Assembly (NCBI GenBank): GCA_022577435.1 | Contig: JAKOON010000007.1 | Location: forward strand, 679,501-743,500 | DNA from: Embiotoca jacksoni | Lineage: Eukaryota; Chordata; Actinopteri; Embiotocidae | Direction: 5' to 3' | DNA length: 64,000 nt | Shown here: one piece after another, positions 14,629-27,534 of the stretch | How the letters are laid out: each line of letters opens with the position of its first letter | Numbering within the stretch: the stretch's first letter is position 1 | Notes under the pieces: model-generated | Told to the model about the DNA's origin: nothing | Databases searched by the model: none | The model's input: the letters and a program-made list of their open reading frames with translations, nothing else | Made by a program: the position numbers and the translations under genes

Positions 14629-16147
14629 CGCAGACAGTACGAGAGGCTCCACGATAACTGCCAAATAAGACATGCTACGGCGGGGTGCTCAGGCAGCAAA
14701 CACACAGCAGATGCTCCAGTGTTCTCCCAGATATCTTAGAAACAAACTGGAGTACTCCAACCAAATTGATCTGTACATAGAAATACCGCTGAGCGTGCTT
14801 AAAAGGGATCTGCCCACAGGGGGTCAGGGATGTGTCAGCTGAAGCATATGGTGGAAGAAGGGGTTGGGGTGGTGGGCGAGGGGGGCAGAGCAGTTTATCT
14901 GCTGACTGAAGTTCCCCTCCAGTGACCTCGCTGACAATTTGAATAATTTCAAACAAGTCTCCATAGGAAATCATTGCTTTACAGAGCAAACTGGGAGCAA
15001 CCAGCACATCCCCGCAAGCTGAAACAGGCCCACTTGCCTCCGCTGCAATCTAATTTCTCCGCTGTATAGGTGGGCTTCATGTTTTACGAGAAATGGTCTG
15101 GTGAAGATAATATTTTTTCCTGTGGGAACCAGCCATGGGAGTTCCATAAAAAAAAACAAAAAAAACAAGAAGGTTTGGCAAATCATCTAACATGAAGCTG
15201 ACATTGTACTTTATTGTGTCAGATTTATACCTTCTGAAAGCCTAATATCTAAAGTACATCTTTAGTCCAGTGAACATTTCTGAGGATATCATAAAGAGGA
15301 CAGATTGAGAGCAGTTGTTTACATGTCACTAAACATTTGCAGAAGAGTTTTGGTGTGACATTTGGCTGCTTTACTCATGGCAATGCAGACATAGAAAAAA
15401 AGACTTATTTGAGCAAAATAAAACCCTCCCTGTTCATAAAATTCCCTTTTAGAGTACTCCTTATGCTTAAACTAAAGACACATTTCTGCCTCAACGTTTT
15501 CATACAGACAACAAAATGCATAATTTAAATTAGGAATATTGAATAAAACCTAAAAAATAATGAATAAAACCTGATAACATGGAATGACAGTCTGAGAATT
15601 TTAGCACAAGGCTGGATATACTGAATGGAAAGTGCTTGAATGAGGTGTTTACTATGAATTATTCTTTTATTTTTAATGACAAAATGTTCCTTAACTCAAA
15701 TTTAAAAAAAAAAGAAATCCAACTTACATACATTTGCATAAACAGTGCATCTTATTTATCCACGTTCCTTACATTGACCTCCGGCCAGCAGGGGCAGCAC
15801 TGAGCAGTGTGAGGTAACCGTCCGTAGGTGAGTTAGCCGCACCAGTAGCTCACTAACTCTGCACAAACTTACATAAAGGTACGTGAAGCTACTTGAAGCT
15901 AACTAACTTTGTACATAAAAAAAACAAAAACCAGCTGGAGCCTGTTTACTAATTTTAACGTGGCAATGAATGTTAATCACCTTTAAGTGCTGTATGCTAA
16001 AAGCCTGCCATGTGTGATCAATATTTTTTTTTGACATGCAAAAGTGCAGAGCCTGTGATTTACAATTCATTTTAAAACAACACTTGGACACCCAACTGCT
16101 CTCAGGACATATATCTTAACACACCTCCCGAAACATGAACATTAACG

Positions 16148-16149
<2 letters not shown>

Positions 16150-16180
<31 letters not shown>
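16150..16180. repeat. Poly(A) tract, 31 nt
   Basis: Uninterrupted A run. It is not preceded by a recognisable retroelement body. Confidence 0.95.
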
Positions 16181-16183
<3 letters not shown>

Positions 16184-17943
16184 TGAGAGGCAATTTGGCT
16201 ACGGTCACATCAACAGCTCTGATTTGCAGCATTTGCATCCATTGAAATACTGTAAGGGGAGACAGACCCCTTCTCCTTACAGCAGACAGATATCCCAGCT
16301 GGGACCACTATAAATAGTAATAAAATAATAATGTTAGGACCACTAATATTGACAATGTCCAAATCCAACTATCATTAATATGATTTTCCTGCTCTTGGAG
16401 ATGACCGAGGGGACACTTCAAGTAGGTTAAGTTTACTCGGGCTCTTTTTCTTGGAAGATTGAACTCATTGAAGTTAATTAGTTTTAAATCTTAAGATTCG
16501 AGCCTTTGGGGTCTGATCTTGCGTTGTAATTCTTTTTTTTTAAACTTATCAGCGTATTTTTTTCTGATCTAAATGCTCTTCCGCAAGTAATAAATTGATA
16601 GCTAATGTGACAATACAGAGCAAAAAACGAGCAATTAAGAATTCCCTCCCCTTTAATTATATTTAAGCATTATTTAAAGGCACCGAAAACTGTATGCGAT
16701 CATGACAAGTTGAAAGCATGCTCTCTCTTCACACTGTTAAGCAAGGCACTGAAGCTCGGTTAAGCACCTCAGCTCCGACTTTTTCCCCGACCTGTCCCCG
16801 GTTTAAATTTGCATGACTTGCTTACTGTGAAGCGGAGTGATTGCAGGAAAAGAAAAAAACAAAAACAAAAAACCTCTTGCCTGCTCAGCAAAGTGGATAA
16901 ATAACAGTGAGCAAATGGGGGAAAGAAAAAAAAAAAAAAAAAAGTGTTTATTTTTCCTCCTCGGACTCTGGGATGGATAAAAAAAAAACACAACAACCTG
17001 CCAATGTGCTGAAATGTTGCTGCCACAGGAAAATGATGAATGAAGCGTCAAATGTCATTTCAACACTTGACAGGTTTCAAACACAGTTTGCAGAAATGCC
17101 ATTTAAAGAAAATATTCAGACAAACGTTGATACAAAGAAGATCGTCGATGCAGCAGATGAGCTTTTGATTTTTAAATGATCTGTGAGGCAAAATCATTGC
17201 CTTCTCTGCTGGTTCTTTATTGCCGTGTCTATCATCTTTTTTGTTTTGTGGCAGCATGAGAATAATAATGAGCTAATTTTGCAGGAGTGTTACCTTATCT
17301 GTATATCATAAATTGGATATCTAACACTTAAGCTTCATGGATATCACATTTTTAACAGCTCCCAAAGGATGTCGTGTTTGGAATTTTAACGCTTTACCTC
17401 TTGAGTCGTGCCATTATTTTACTTGGTGAATTATCGAGTCTCAAGCTGCTGTTATCTATCTAGTTTTGAAATATCCGAAGGGGGCTACTTCCCCATCCTT
17501 GCATGTATTGTGGAGAAAATTCAACCTGCACAGTGACCTTGAAGAAGTCTGAACCCTGACATTGTGTATTTTAGTGGTTGTTTGGCCACGGTCCACTGAC
17601 TGAGCATGCATGTTTCTTCCAGCATTGCCTCGGCCCACTTGGGAGCTGTGTGCAGGACAACCACAGTGGTTTCCTGTTTCCATTTCAACAACCCATTGGC
17701 AACTTAAGGGAGTAGAAAGGTGTAAAGCTTGGAAAAAAAACAACCAAAAAAAAAAAACCGCTGCATGTTGTCAGCTTAAATATCAGAGAGAAATGGAAAA
17801 AACTTTTAAATGTTTAACAGCTAAATAATGTCTGAAACCACACGTAAGTATGTGGATGTTACGAAACTGAGAGGAACCAAAGCTATTAAATATCAGTGAG
17901 TCAGCTTTGTCTAGATTCTGTGAATCCAGCTGCTGTTAAAGAC

Positions 17944-18280
17944 GGTGGTTCCCTACCAGAAGAGGTCAGAAGATAAATCTGGGGAGGCTACAAAATAGTC
18001 CGTGGGAGCAGAAAACAAAAACATGTCTTCAACACACATTTATACTTATTTCAGACCATTTATCAACTTTTTCTTTCCTCTTTTTGACCTTCTATCACTT
18101 CAACGTACTTCTTCAATGCTGTGAAAATTCTTCCGACAAATGGGGGGAAAAAAATGATTTCACTAAGCTGCTCACAACCAGTAGGAATATAAAGGCGGTG
18201 ATGAGAAATTGAAGGAGACATTCCTTCTTTTAAGGGGGGGGGGGGGGGGGGGGGGTCACAGGCCAAAAAGGTTGGAGGCC
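17944..18280. repeat. Possible hAT-like non-autonomous element with degenerate inverted ends
   Basis: The left end reads GGTGGTTCCCTACC, and the right end, reverse-complemented, reads GTGGCCTCCAACC followed by TTTTTGGCC. These are the degenerate inverted ends of the GTGGTTCTCAACC type seen in many hAT-derived MITEs. An internal G22 run at 18234-18255 lies near the right end. No clear 8-bp target duplication is visible, so the boundaries are approximate. Confidence 0.35.
18234..18255. repeat. Poly(G) tract, 22 nt
   Basis: One uninterrupted run of G. Such runs are prone to slippage and assembly error. Confidence 0.95.
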
Positions 18281-19597
18281 ACGTTTACGAGATAACATTT
18301 CTACGTACCATGAATTTTTATGTGCGTTTCATCCACTCATCGAGGTCTCGAGACGCAAAGAAAAACAATTACTTTTGTGGTTTTGAGAGACTGGTTGAAG
18401 AAATGATAGCTGCTGTGGATGTGTTTGCTGAAATATTATACCTGCTACAAGGTTCGGTGCCTGTTTGCAAAATATTGACACATCTTAACTTCTGCCATAT
18501 ATTGTTTTTAATTCTGGAAACTAAATGGTGTCAGTGTTAAAAAAACAAACAAAAAAAACATGAACTTGTACTTCATATTGCTTTGTCTGTTATAAAACAG
18601 TGAGAAGAAACTCGGGGAGGATCCCAGTGGAACATCCACCATATTCAGAATTTCTCATTTCTCAAGGGCTTTGTTTAATTACATTGCAGACAAGCTGACT
18701 GTAATTAGAAAGCTGTAAATTGTAGAGTTATCAGCAATAAGTCAGAATTAGTCTAAGCTGACTTATAGTTGTCATGTCGGGCGAGTTTCCGAGTAAAAGG
18801 CATTTCTTTTGGGGGGAGGGGATCATGCATAATGTCTCGCAAATTTATGGCATGTTTTAATTATGTATTTCTATTTTCCAGGGCTATGCGTTACCAAACA
18901 TGCCTGACAGTCGATTTGTAAAGTACAATGAGTGAATTAATTCAGCTAATGCCCAGTGCGGTGCAGTCGCACGTAGTGCGCACACTCATGGTACGTGTCG
19001 GATGGGGCTGTGGGGGACTTTTCTGTTGTCGGCTTACCCGGTGAACCGAGTGGGGGTAAAAAAAAAAAAAATAATAAAAAAAATTCTGCTGAACGAGATG
19101 GGTTGGGCGAGAGAGTGGCTGGGAGCTTGTCAAGACATGATACATTGTGTACATAGTGTGGAAATAGGTAGTCTTCATTTGAAAGTCAATGCCGGAGCTC
19201 AGACGCGCTCTGGGGGATTTAAAAGCACGAGCGAAAGTTATGATGGCACTCCCTCGGGAGGTCCGGGGAAAACTTCTGGGCTGTTTCTGTCTGCTGTGCT
19301 TTCAAGACACATAAATACACAAGTCTCGCAGCAGTTAACCAACCGCGCTTGCTTTCGCTTAAATGCAAGGACGAGGACACCCAGTGCAGCATGTGCATAA
19401 ATTAGGGACCAAAGTTATTACAAGACGTCGTAATTTATTTGAATATAAATTGTATTCTTTTAAACATGTCGGAGTGTCTGACATCATAGTGTACCATTGT
19501 TCTTCTGCAGGAGTAGACAGGAGAGGTGTTTTCTTTTTATTTGCGTGTTATAAAAATATTCACCCTGGATAGGTTTTAAATAGAAAGTCTCAAAATA

Positions 19598-19990
19598 CCA
19601 CACTAAATTGCCAGTTTATTAGGTACTCCTATCTAATACGTATCCAGTGTAACTTAAACTGCCCTGCAATAATTGATATCCTAAAATGTTCTGGTTATAA
19701 TGTTTAGAGCTGCAACTTCTGACTATTTTTCATTATCGATTAAGCGACCAATCATTTTCTTAAGTAAATTATTATTAAAAGATGATTTACTGTGTCTAAT
19801 TTTATCCAACCGGCCAAAGATATCTGGTTTACTATCAGAAGAGTGGAAAAACAAGATATGCCCTAAAAAAAAAATGACTGAAGCGATCAAGTCAGATCAA
19901 AATTGTTCCTTGATTGGTCCTTTCGTTGAGTAATTGTTGTTTGTTTTTTAAAGATGTGTTCGTTAAGCCTTATAGTCATTTTGGAAGTTA
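19598..19990. repeat. Interspersed fish repeat fragments (TTATTAGGTAC type and hAT-type)
   Basis: Two familiar fish repeat signatures lie side by side. The first is the TTGCCAGTTTATTAGGTACT segment near 19609. The second is AGAGCTGCAACTTCTGACTA followed by TTTTCATTATCGATTAAGCG near 19706, the start of a widespread hAT-derived fish repeat. The other end of that second family is better preserved at 54180-54415. Family names are from memory only. Confidence 0.5.
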
Positions 19991-20027
19991 TAGTTCGTGC
20001 AGCTATTGGATTTTATTGCATTGGACT

Positions 20028-20157
20028 ACTTTGCCCTGGTCCTCCCGTCCTCCTGGCGCCTCCTGTCCTCACGTTAAAATGTCCTTGGGAAAGACACTGA
20101 ACCCCAAGTTGGTCTCGATGAGCAGGCCATCGACTTACACAGCAGCCATTGGTGTCT

Positions 20158-20210
<53 letters not shown>

Positions 20211-20333
20211 TGTGACTGTCTGTGTATGTGTGTGTGTGTGTGCGCGTTAATGGGTAGGTGAGAGGCCAGAATTGTTAAATGCTTCGTCCATTGAGTTATC
20301 GCGATATAAGTGCAGTCTATTTATCATTAGCAC
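20028..20333 (+). repeat. Copy of a very common teleost interspersed repeat with internal (TG)n
   Basis: It contains ATGTCCTTGGGAAAGACACT, then AACCCCAAGTTGGTCTCGAT, then CAGCAGCCATTGGTGTCTGT leading into a (TG)n tract at about 20155-20245. It closes with CGCGATATAAGTGCAGTCTA and TTTATCATTAG. This order (GGGAAAGACACTGAACCCC, GCCATTGGTGT, ATATAAGTGCAGTC) is characteristic of a fish repeat found in very many copies. Confidence 0.65.
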
Positions 20334-21859
20334 TCATTGATACAAACGGGATGGACAAAATATAAGCGACACCTCACAATTCAGCAGCACCGCAACTTTT
20401 GCCCAAACTTTTTCCTTTTTATATTCACTTCCATCTAAATGCTTTCTTGTGCCAAAGCTCCATTAACGATAATGGAGCATGAGGTGAAAACATTAGACTA
20501 AATGACTTGAGATTAAGTAAACGGCAGCCACAGCAACAACTTTTTTTTGTGTGTGTGCAGCGTGGTTCTGAAAAGGAACGAGTCTAATGCGTATTATAAA
20601 GACTTGGACTGAATAGCGTAGCTGAGGGTTTAGAAACTGAATTCTCTCAGATTACTTATGATTCATCAGCAGAAGGCGAACTCCAAAGTTCCTCGTTTAT
20701 GTTTTCACTTGTGACTGATGGTGACGAGTTAAATGTCGGTGAGGAACTGACGCAGTTAAACTTCTTTAAAACTGTGCATATGTCTCTGTCTCTGACGCAG
20801 CATCCTGAAAAACTTAGTCCATTAATAACCCATTTAACACTGGGACGCTGCAAAGAAATTGATTGATTGTGCGAGCAGATATGGTAATCCACCGAGTGTG
20901 GATGAAAGACTGGGTTAGCGGAGAAGTGGAGCAGCAGCAGCTGCTGCCGGCGGGGATCCTACCTGGAGATCTGGAAAGTTTAGAAATACGTAGAGAATGA
21001 ATATGATCACGTTAAAGAGGCGATAAGTGAGAATTTTAGCGTCCCATCGCACAAAACGACTACGACGTGTCTGCAGGGGGATCGGTAACGTTGTTGATCG
21101 TTACCAGCATTTCTACCATTATTTTTTCCACTTTTAGCGATCTAAAGAATTTCTAAACACTTTTTTTTTTAAATTATTTCTACAAAAACTCCCTGCCCAC
21201 TAGATTATCATGCTGCTTCCAATGCCTCCTTCCTACTACACTGACAGATAGGGTTAAGGGACTGGCATTGACATTAGCCTAAAAGCTTTATTCTGAAGGC
21301 CACCAGGCTAAAGACCTTTATCAAACTAGCTTCTGCTCGTATGTTGTCTGTAACTTGTGCGTTAGTTTCCTCTTTGTTTTGCTGGTTCGTTTGTCTCGGT
21401 CGTGAAAAAGAAATCATGTTTCTGCTAATTCAACATGAGGAGCTTAATGGGTTCGTAGGTGGGCTGGTGATGGGTGTAATCTGAGTGGGAGCACAATCTG
21501 TCAAGGTTGTCTCAGAGTTTAATAAAGCTCATACATTTTTAAATGCTTGTGTCTTAGGTTAAATTAAAAGTGAAAATAGGGTGAATCTGAAGAAAATTGA
21601 CATACATGTATATATAAATACACATATTTACCACCCCATCTGTTGTTATGCGTTCTTCGAATTGAAAGTTATTTCCGACACGACGCGTCGTACAGACAAA
21701 GTTTTTTTTTTTTAAATCTCATCAAGAAAAAGAAAGGAAGAGTTGGTTTGCAAACAAAGGGAAGTATAGTTTCAAAGCAGCGAATGTGCAGAATATCTGC
21801 AGGCGTCAAAGCGGCTCAGGAAGGCGACAGAAGTCACATAAAGTCACGAAAGTAAAGTT

Positions 21860-22130
21860 TCAGCGTTCCCTTTTTGTCCAGCACATCACGGTGACATCCC
21901 ACTTTGCTTGCGCGACCTCCCCGACCTCCGCTGAATAGCGTGCGGGCCCACAGAGCTGCCGCGGCGGTGCCGTCGTTGTCTGACTCGGCGTCAATCCAGA
22001 AGAACAAGGAAGCCGGGTCACCGTCCCGCTGTCAGTCATCTCTCTCCGCCGGAGGATGATGAGCAGGCACCGGTGGCTCGGGAAGGCTCCGAAAAGTGCA
22101 GCTCGGTGTTTGCCTGTGAAAATCGACGAG
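21860..22130. promoter_or_regulatory. CpG-enriched block upstream of first coding exon (candidate promoter or 5' exon)
   Basis: This block is visibly richer in G, C and CpG than the flanking AT-rich sequence, with many CG dinucleotides around 21905-21990 and 22028-22080. It ends about 0.9 kb before the first coding exon acceptor at 23006. No clear TATA box, initiator or strong donor site fixes a transcription start, so the promoter reading is inference. It could equally be a distal element or an unrelated GC-rich stretch. Confidence 0.25.
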
Positions 22131-23006
22131 CCAGGCCGTGTCATATTTTCTAAAGTGCTCTTGACAAAGGGGATTTTTTTTTTTTTTTTTTTTTGCGTTG
22201 AGGAGCACAAAGAACGGAGGGGCATGATAGCAGATTAAGACGAGGGATAAAAAAAAATAAATGAAAGAAAAAATACGCAGGAGCGAACGCGTCGCAGGTT
22301 TTAATACAAAGTGTGTGTGGGTGTGTTTGTGTATCTGTGTGGGTGTTAAACCTTGCGTTAGGCGGCATCTTCTTCTCCGCGTACTTCCCGTGTCTTTACT
22401 CGCTTCAGTGTCGCTGTTCAAGTGACACAGACATTTTCACAGGGCATGTTTTTTTTTCCCCCCACGAACTCTTTGTTTAATTCATGTCATGCAAAGGTCA
22501 AACTTGGTTGTTGTTGTTTTGTTTTGTTTTTACACTGTGTAATGAATAATTGAAAATACCATGATATTGGAAGTGAAAAGTAAATCGTCTCACTCCTTCT
22601 TTTCAAATAAATATATTTGGGCTGCATCTCCGCGAGGCGGTAAGGAAGCCGTTTTAAGATGTAATCTCTCCGCTACATCACAGTTGCTTGACTCAGACAC
22701 TCAGCCTAATTAATCCAAAGCCTCTCACATTAATTGCCTTAATATATTGGCTCTTTGTCTTCTTTATCTTGATTTTTCTCATGACGTCTGTTTCCCCATA
22801 ATTGATTCAAAAGGAGATCTAATCTCCTCGCTGGGTGTGGGGCACGTATTGATAGCTCTGTTTCAAACCAGCGACAGTTGTGCGGTTCCCGTTGTCTACA
22901 CTAATTACAGCCGACTTGATATATCGTCTTGGCCAACCGGTATCGAACTTCCAGGGCGTGTTGGTAGGAGAGTGTACTCACCATTTCTCGTTTGGGTTTT
23001 TGACAG

Positions 23007-23148
23007 GAAAACACCAATGAAGACGGCCAAATGGTGGTCGGCTGCAGTTTTATTGTTGGGGCTCGCTGTGCTTGGCGCCAATGGGAGACCCAACAAGGAG
23101 GGATTCGGGTCACCGCCCTATCGACCAGTCGTGAGATTCCGACACAAG
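23007..23148 (+). CDS. fstl5: FSTL5-like, first coding exon (signal peptide); CDS 23017-23148
   Basis: The exon starts after a TTTTTGACAG acceptor and ends before GTATTG at 23149. Ten bases of 5' UTR precede the ATG at 23017, so at least one non-coding exon must lie upstream. It encodes 44 residues: a basic start (MKTAK), a hydrophobic core around residues 9-20 rich in V, L, A and G, and a likely signal peptidase site after ANG at 21-23. The mature protein then begins RPNKEG, very close to the corresponding stretch in FSTL5, and the exon closes with VVRFRHK, comparable to the LMRLRHK segment I recall in human FSTL5. The base context before the ATG is weak (C at -3), but the frame, signal peptide and family match fix the start. 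The open frame continues upstream without a stop, but that part is intronic. The exon ends in phase 0. Confidence 0.88.
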
Positions 23149-25496
23149 GTATTGATTTCTTTCTTTTTTCATTTGCCGTCCATAACAAGAGGACTATGTT
23201 CTTTTGCCAAGTATGAAACTAATTACAGTGGCGCTTTTTTTTCTTTTCTTCCTCTTCTCTGCGTCGGATGACTCTCCCGTGGTTGTTGTTTTTCTGGCCA
23301 CTGAAAAAAAATACTTTGATGAATCGTTATCCCTCCCTCTGTGCCAGGAGGCTGTCATTTCAAAGACAAGATCACATTGATGCGTGGCACAGCTGAGCAA
23401 AGCCAAAGATTAGTTTTGAACGATATGAAGATGTTGGGATGGCATTTTAGCTTGAAAGTTTTAAATAAAAGATGTAATCGAATGCTTATTGACTTGGTGA
23501 TACAAGTCGGGCCCCTGCAAGCAAAAGTCCACCGCTTTTATTAACCTATGTCGCTGCGTCTCAACGAACAAATTAATGCTGTATTTTTTGTTGTTGTTGT
23601 TCTTCCTCTCATTGGGGTCCCAAACCTCAGAGTAGCAGACATGGATCAATTAGAGCCAGACAACGAAGGAAATTGACTGTTTTGGCAGACGGGAGAGTTG
23701 AGGGGAAACAAAGTGTTTTGTCAAGAGGCATCAGTTGGATTGTGGTCCTTCAGTACACATTTCCCATAAGCCCCCGTTTGCAATTCTGTTCACAAGGAAA
23801 CACTTTTCTCTATCCAGACCATGATAAGAATTATCAGTGACAGAGAAAAGAAAAATGGTCGTATGTTGCCTTTTTCTTTTAAGGCAATCTGTCATCTTGA
23901 GACTAAATATTGCATTAAACATTTGTTTCCGTCTGCTTTAGTCACGTCTGCATTTTGAAATGAGACACGAAGATGGGTTACTGAAGGGCGGGCGGGGGTG
24001 AGAGGTACTTTGAAAGAGAGGGAGTCGGTGAACAGATGGGGAACGTCATTGAACTGCAGCAGAGTTGAACGAGGGGGTTGGAAGCAATGCAAAGCTGTTT
24101 AATCGACGCAATCGTCAAACCCAGTCTGACTTTTTGAAAAAGATTTATTCAGAGATGCTCACTAAACATGTAGACTGCAACAAAAAAAAGAAGCTATACA
24201 AGAGCTCTGCTTCTTTCTTGCAGCAGCTAGTCAGAATATCGAGTGTTATACGGAAGTAAAGAGGTTTAAACTCCAATATCCAAAGATCCTGTAAGATGAT
24301 GTCGATAAACTGCAGAGATAGCACTTCTGCCCGGCTGAGATAGTCTATACCGAAGGGAAGAGAGGCAAATGATCCATCATCCACCTCTGCCTGGGCAGCG
24401 TTGCATTACAGTCTTAAAGAACCACATCACAATATTTTTTATACCTTCTTTTAATTGTCCAATGCTTTGTAGCTTTCTAGATGCTATATATCATTTCCTG
24501 AGACGAAGCAAGTAAAATTTGTTTCACCAGATTCCGGCATTTTACAGTTTCATCTTGTAAGAAGAAGTCTGTGGAGGATGAAGTGTTTCTTTCCTTTGCC
24601 CACTTTAATGTAAAGGATTTCCGGGAGAGGTAGAGCATGTCTCCATCAATAAGTGCAACGGATCCCGGCAGAGAAGCGTCCTGATGCCAGAATCGCGAGG
24701 ATCCACTTTAGCAAGGATGAGACACACTGATAAAACAGGATTATTGTTGTGCCTTAGCGATGGCGACGACTGGGGCCGGAGGAATTATGGTTTCCGGTTG
24801 TGCGTCCATCTGTCCCATTCTCATTAACGTAATATCTCAAGAAAAGCCTCAAAGGAATTTAGAAATTTGACACAAAATGTTCACGAGGACTTAAAGATGA
24901 ACTGATTAGAATTTGGTGGTCAAAGGTCACCGTGACCTCACGAAACACGTTTGTGGACGTGAATCAATAACTCGTACACTAATTATGATAAAATATTTTT
25001 TTTTTTATTGGTGGAGTTTGTGAACACGTACAAAGATTTGTTAAAAGTCTTTACCACATGTGTATTATACATCCCGACGTGGACGTTAACTGAAACTTGA
25101 CTGGATGACAGAGGCAAACGGCTGTCGGGTACTAATAATAGTTATTTCTTCAGTTTGATTAGAATTTTGGAAACGAGGTGAAGCTTATTTCAATGTTAGA
25201 AAACATTTCAGGACCGTCATACCACAATCAATTCATTCTCACAAAGTGAGTTTGTCCAAATTACAAAAAAACACATGAATAAAAACAAAGATATCATCTT
25301 TTACTTTTTAGCCTCGCATTTTCCTTGGCATGTTGTTGTTTTCAAAATGTGATTATTTTTTTTTTTCCAATCTTTCAAGCAGCAGCAGCAAAAAAAAAGA
25401 AAAAAAAGAAGAAAAGACTATTAGGTACACTTGTGAAATTTGTTGCGATTTCAATACAACAGTTTTGCCATAAATTCGAACCAACACTATCTGTGT

Positions 25497-25800
25497 GGCC
25501 TAAAGTCAATGCTTTGTAATACCACCAAGGGCCACCAGGGGTTGGCTCCAAAATGCCTGTGGCTCCATAAACTCCCATTCAACTTCTATCATAAAATACA
25601 AAGTCAGTAATTTTTTTTCAAAAGTCATTATGGTTTCATATGATTAATTACCTCCTTCTGATCAGGGCTCTGGTGGTCCATCTGTAAATAATGAAATCAT
25701 TAATTGGATATTAGGCCCCAAAGAGAGCTATATCTGGCGGCGTGCCTGGTTTGATTGACAGGCCTCGGGTGCAGTCAGGTTTCCGTGACGGTTTGTGCAG
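25497..25800 (-). repeat. Dispersed repeat, copy 2 (inverted partner of 1303-1605)
   Basis: The reverse complement of this stretch aligns along its length with 1303-1605: GGCCTGTCAATCAAAC, an ATTAATGA motif, CAGATGGACC, GAAGTTGAATGGGAGTTTAT, and GGAGCC pairs occur in the same order. Divergence is high enough to suggest old copies. No coding capacity was recognised. Confidence 0.7.
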
Positions 25801-27534
25801 GTGTTGTGTTCTCGGGTTCTCAGTCAGATCAAATCAGGTCCACCTCTTGCTCTTCCCAAGTGACGTCAAATATGCTCTTATGTCCTGGTGGTTTACTCCT
25901 TGGGTTTATGCAAACTATTTAAAATTGAGAAAAACATTTTTTTTTCTTTATTTGGCTGAACTGTCCCTACAAATTGGGCTATATTTTACACACTACGTTT
26001 TTCTTGCTTTTCTTGTCATTATATAGATGACCACAAGCCTCTTCTTTCTAACATGATGCCATGCCGTTGAAAGAAGACACGGACGTATGTTCTTGAAGTA
26101 GTTTTAGTTTAACCGAATGAGACAAGTGCTCTACCTTCTCTTGCATCAAACACGACGTTGCATATCTCTGATTGAAACTCGCTATGGCCGACTCTTTCCG
26201 CTGCTCCTGGTTTGGAACCGGAGTGGCTTTAATAATTAAAGTAATGCATGTCCACGTGTTGCGGGAATCTGACGAGAAGCTACAAAAATGATGTATGTGC
26301 TTTTCCACTCCAGTGAAATTAATGTGCCAGGCGCTGTGATTACATCGCGTAGGAATGTCATTACAGCATCTGCATACCGTTACAATTCGTCTTGCGAGAG
26401 AGACAGAGGTAAACCTCCCCCCTCCTCCCCTCCCCCCATCTGTCTGCCTGCCGCACGAGGCTGTGGAAATTTATAGCCGTTAAGCGAAGAAGAAAAAAAA
26501 AAAAAAGGTACATTGTAAGCCCTTTCAAAAACTCATGTCATTGGCCTTTTTGGTGCTCAGAGAATTTTCTCCGCTGCTGGCGAGACTGCAGAGATGCTTC
26601 GGTCATCCACTTGTCAATACAGCCGAGTGAGCAGCGTTAACAGTTGTTTCAAAATGAGATATCGCAGACAAGCAACATCAAGGTTTAGAACATGACTGAC
26701 ATCTCAAAGTATGAGTCTCCTGGTATTTTTTTTTTTTTTTTTTTTTGCTGTAAGTATAGTGGGTCATAAAAGTAAAGTTACAACAAAAAGTATCCGTATC
26801 TCATTTGCATTACACTTTAACTTTAAGTCTTGAGACATAAATCACTCATAAAGACACTAAATCCTCCTGTTTATGAATAACATAAGTGTTGATTTCCTCT
26901 TCTACACACTCAGTGTGAACGTGCTTTGCTTCGAGCCAGCAGGGATCGTGCTATTTCTTTTCCTTTTGCTTTGAAGGACGGTGTCTTTGACAGGGGTAAC
27001 GGGATCGGACACGACCTTTATGAGCTTTTCTCACAAAGGCTTCAGTCACCAGGAGGCACTCGGCCATAAACAGCTGCTCACATGTTCTACTCCGTAATTC
27101 CCGTGGTGCGATTTCAGAGGTGTCTCTGTGAAATCCTCCACATGGGGTCAGGTATAGGACACGGATCCCGGGCTAATTATCGCTGGTTATAGCGGCTGCA
27201 CCACTCAGAGCGACGGTAGCTTTTCTTCAAGCTTCTGTTACCTGCGACTCTTATGTTACACGCTCGCATTTCACTTCCAAGGTCTCACACGAAGGAGTTT
27301 GACTGTGGGAGTGATGGAGAGGCTCGTTGTGTAATTTGTGAAATTTGTGGGGGGAAAAAAGCGGCCAGACTCGCTCGGCATGAGGGACAAAAGCAATTTC
27401 TGCGAGTTTGTCACTTTGACATCAAGCTGTTATGTCAGGACAAACAAAATGGAGGCAAGGACAACTGTGTGCAAAGCCCCATCCATCCAGCACTGGCTTG
27501 GCCACATGGCAAATCTAGATTAACCAGGGATAAG

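Larger units (their letters stand above)
1..23006. other. 5' flank or 5' intron of the fstl5-like gene, no coding exon seen
   Basis: No convincing host protein-coding exon is visible on either strand. Open frames here are short and AT-rich, or are translations of CA/TG/GA repeats. The stretch holds several microsatellites, a dispersed repeat at 1303-1605, a LINE 3' remnant at 12778-13176, hAT-like repeat material near 17944-18280 and 19697-19990, a copy of a very common fish repeat at 20028-20333, and a CpG-enriched block at 21860-22130. Because the first coding exon has only 10 nt of 5' UTR after an acceptor, at least one upstream non-coding exon and the promoter must lie here or before the window. 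I could not identify them. Confidence 0.6.

Noticed and set aside
14394..14739. Frames rich in Cys-Val or Thr-His
   Set aside because: They are direct translations of (TG)n or (CA)n microsatellites, as are the similar frames at 6851-7190, 12253-12517, 19914-20261 and 43886-44511.
22600..22645. TATATTT with a downstream CGAGGCG/GTAAGG that could be a promoter and first-exon donor
   Set aside because: The spacing is tempting, but the exon would be very short, and nothing else supports a start site in this AT-rich sequence.
22747..23271. 174-codon open frame across the first coding exon
   Set aside because: Only 23017-23148 is coding. The 5' part is intron read through before an acceptor, and the 3' part lies beyond a GT donor.
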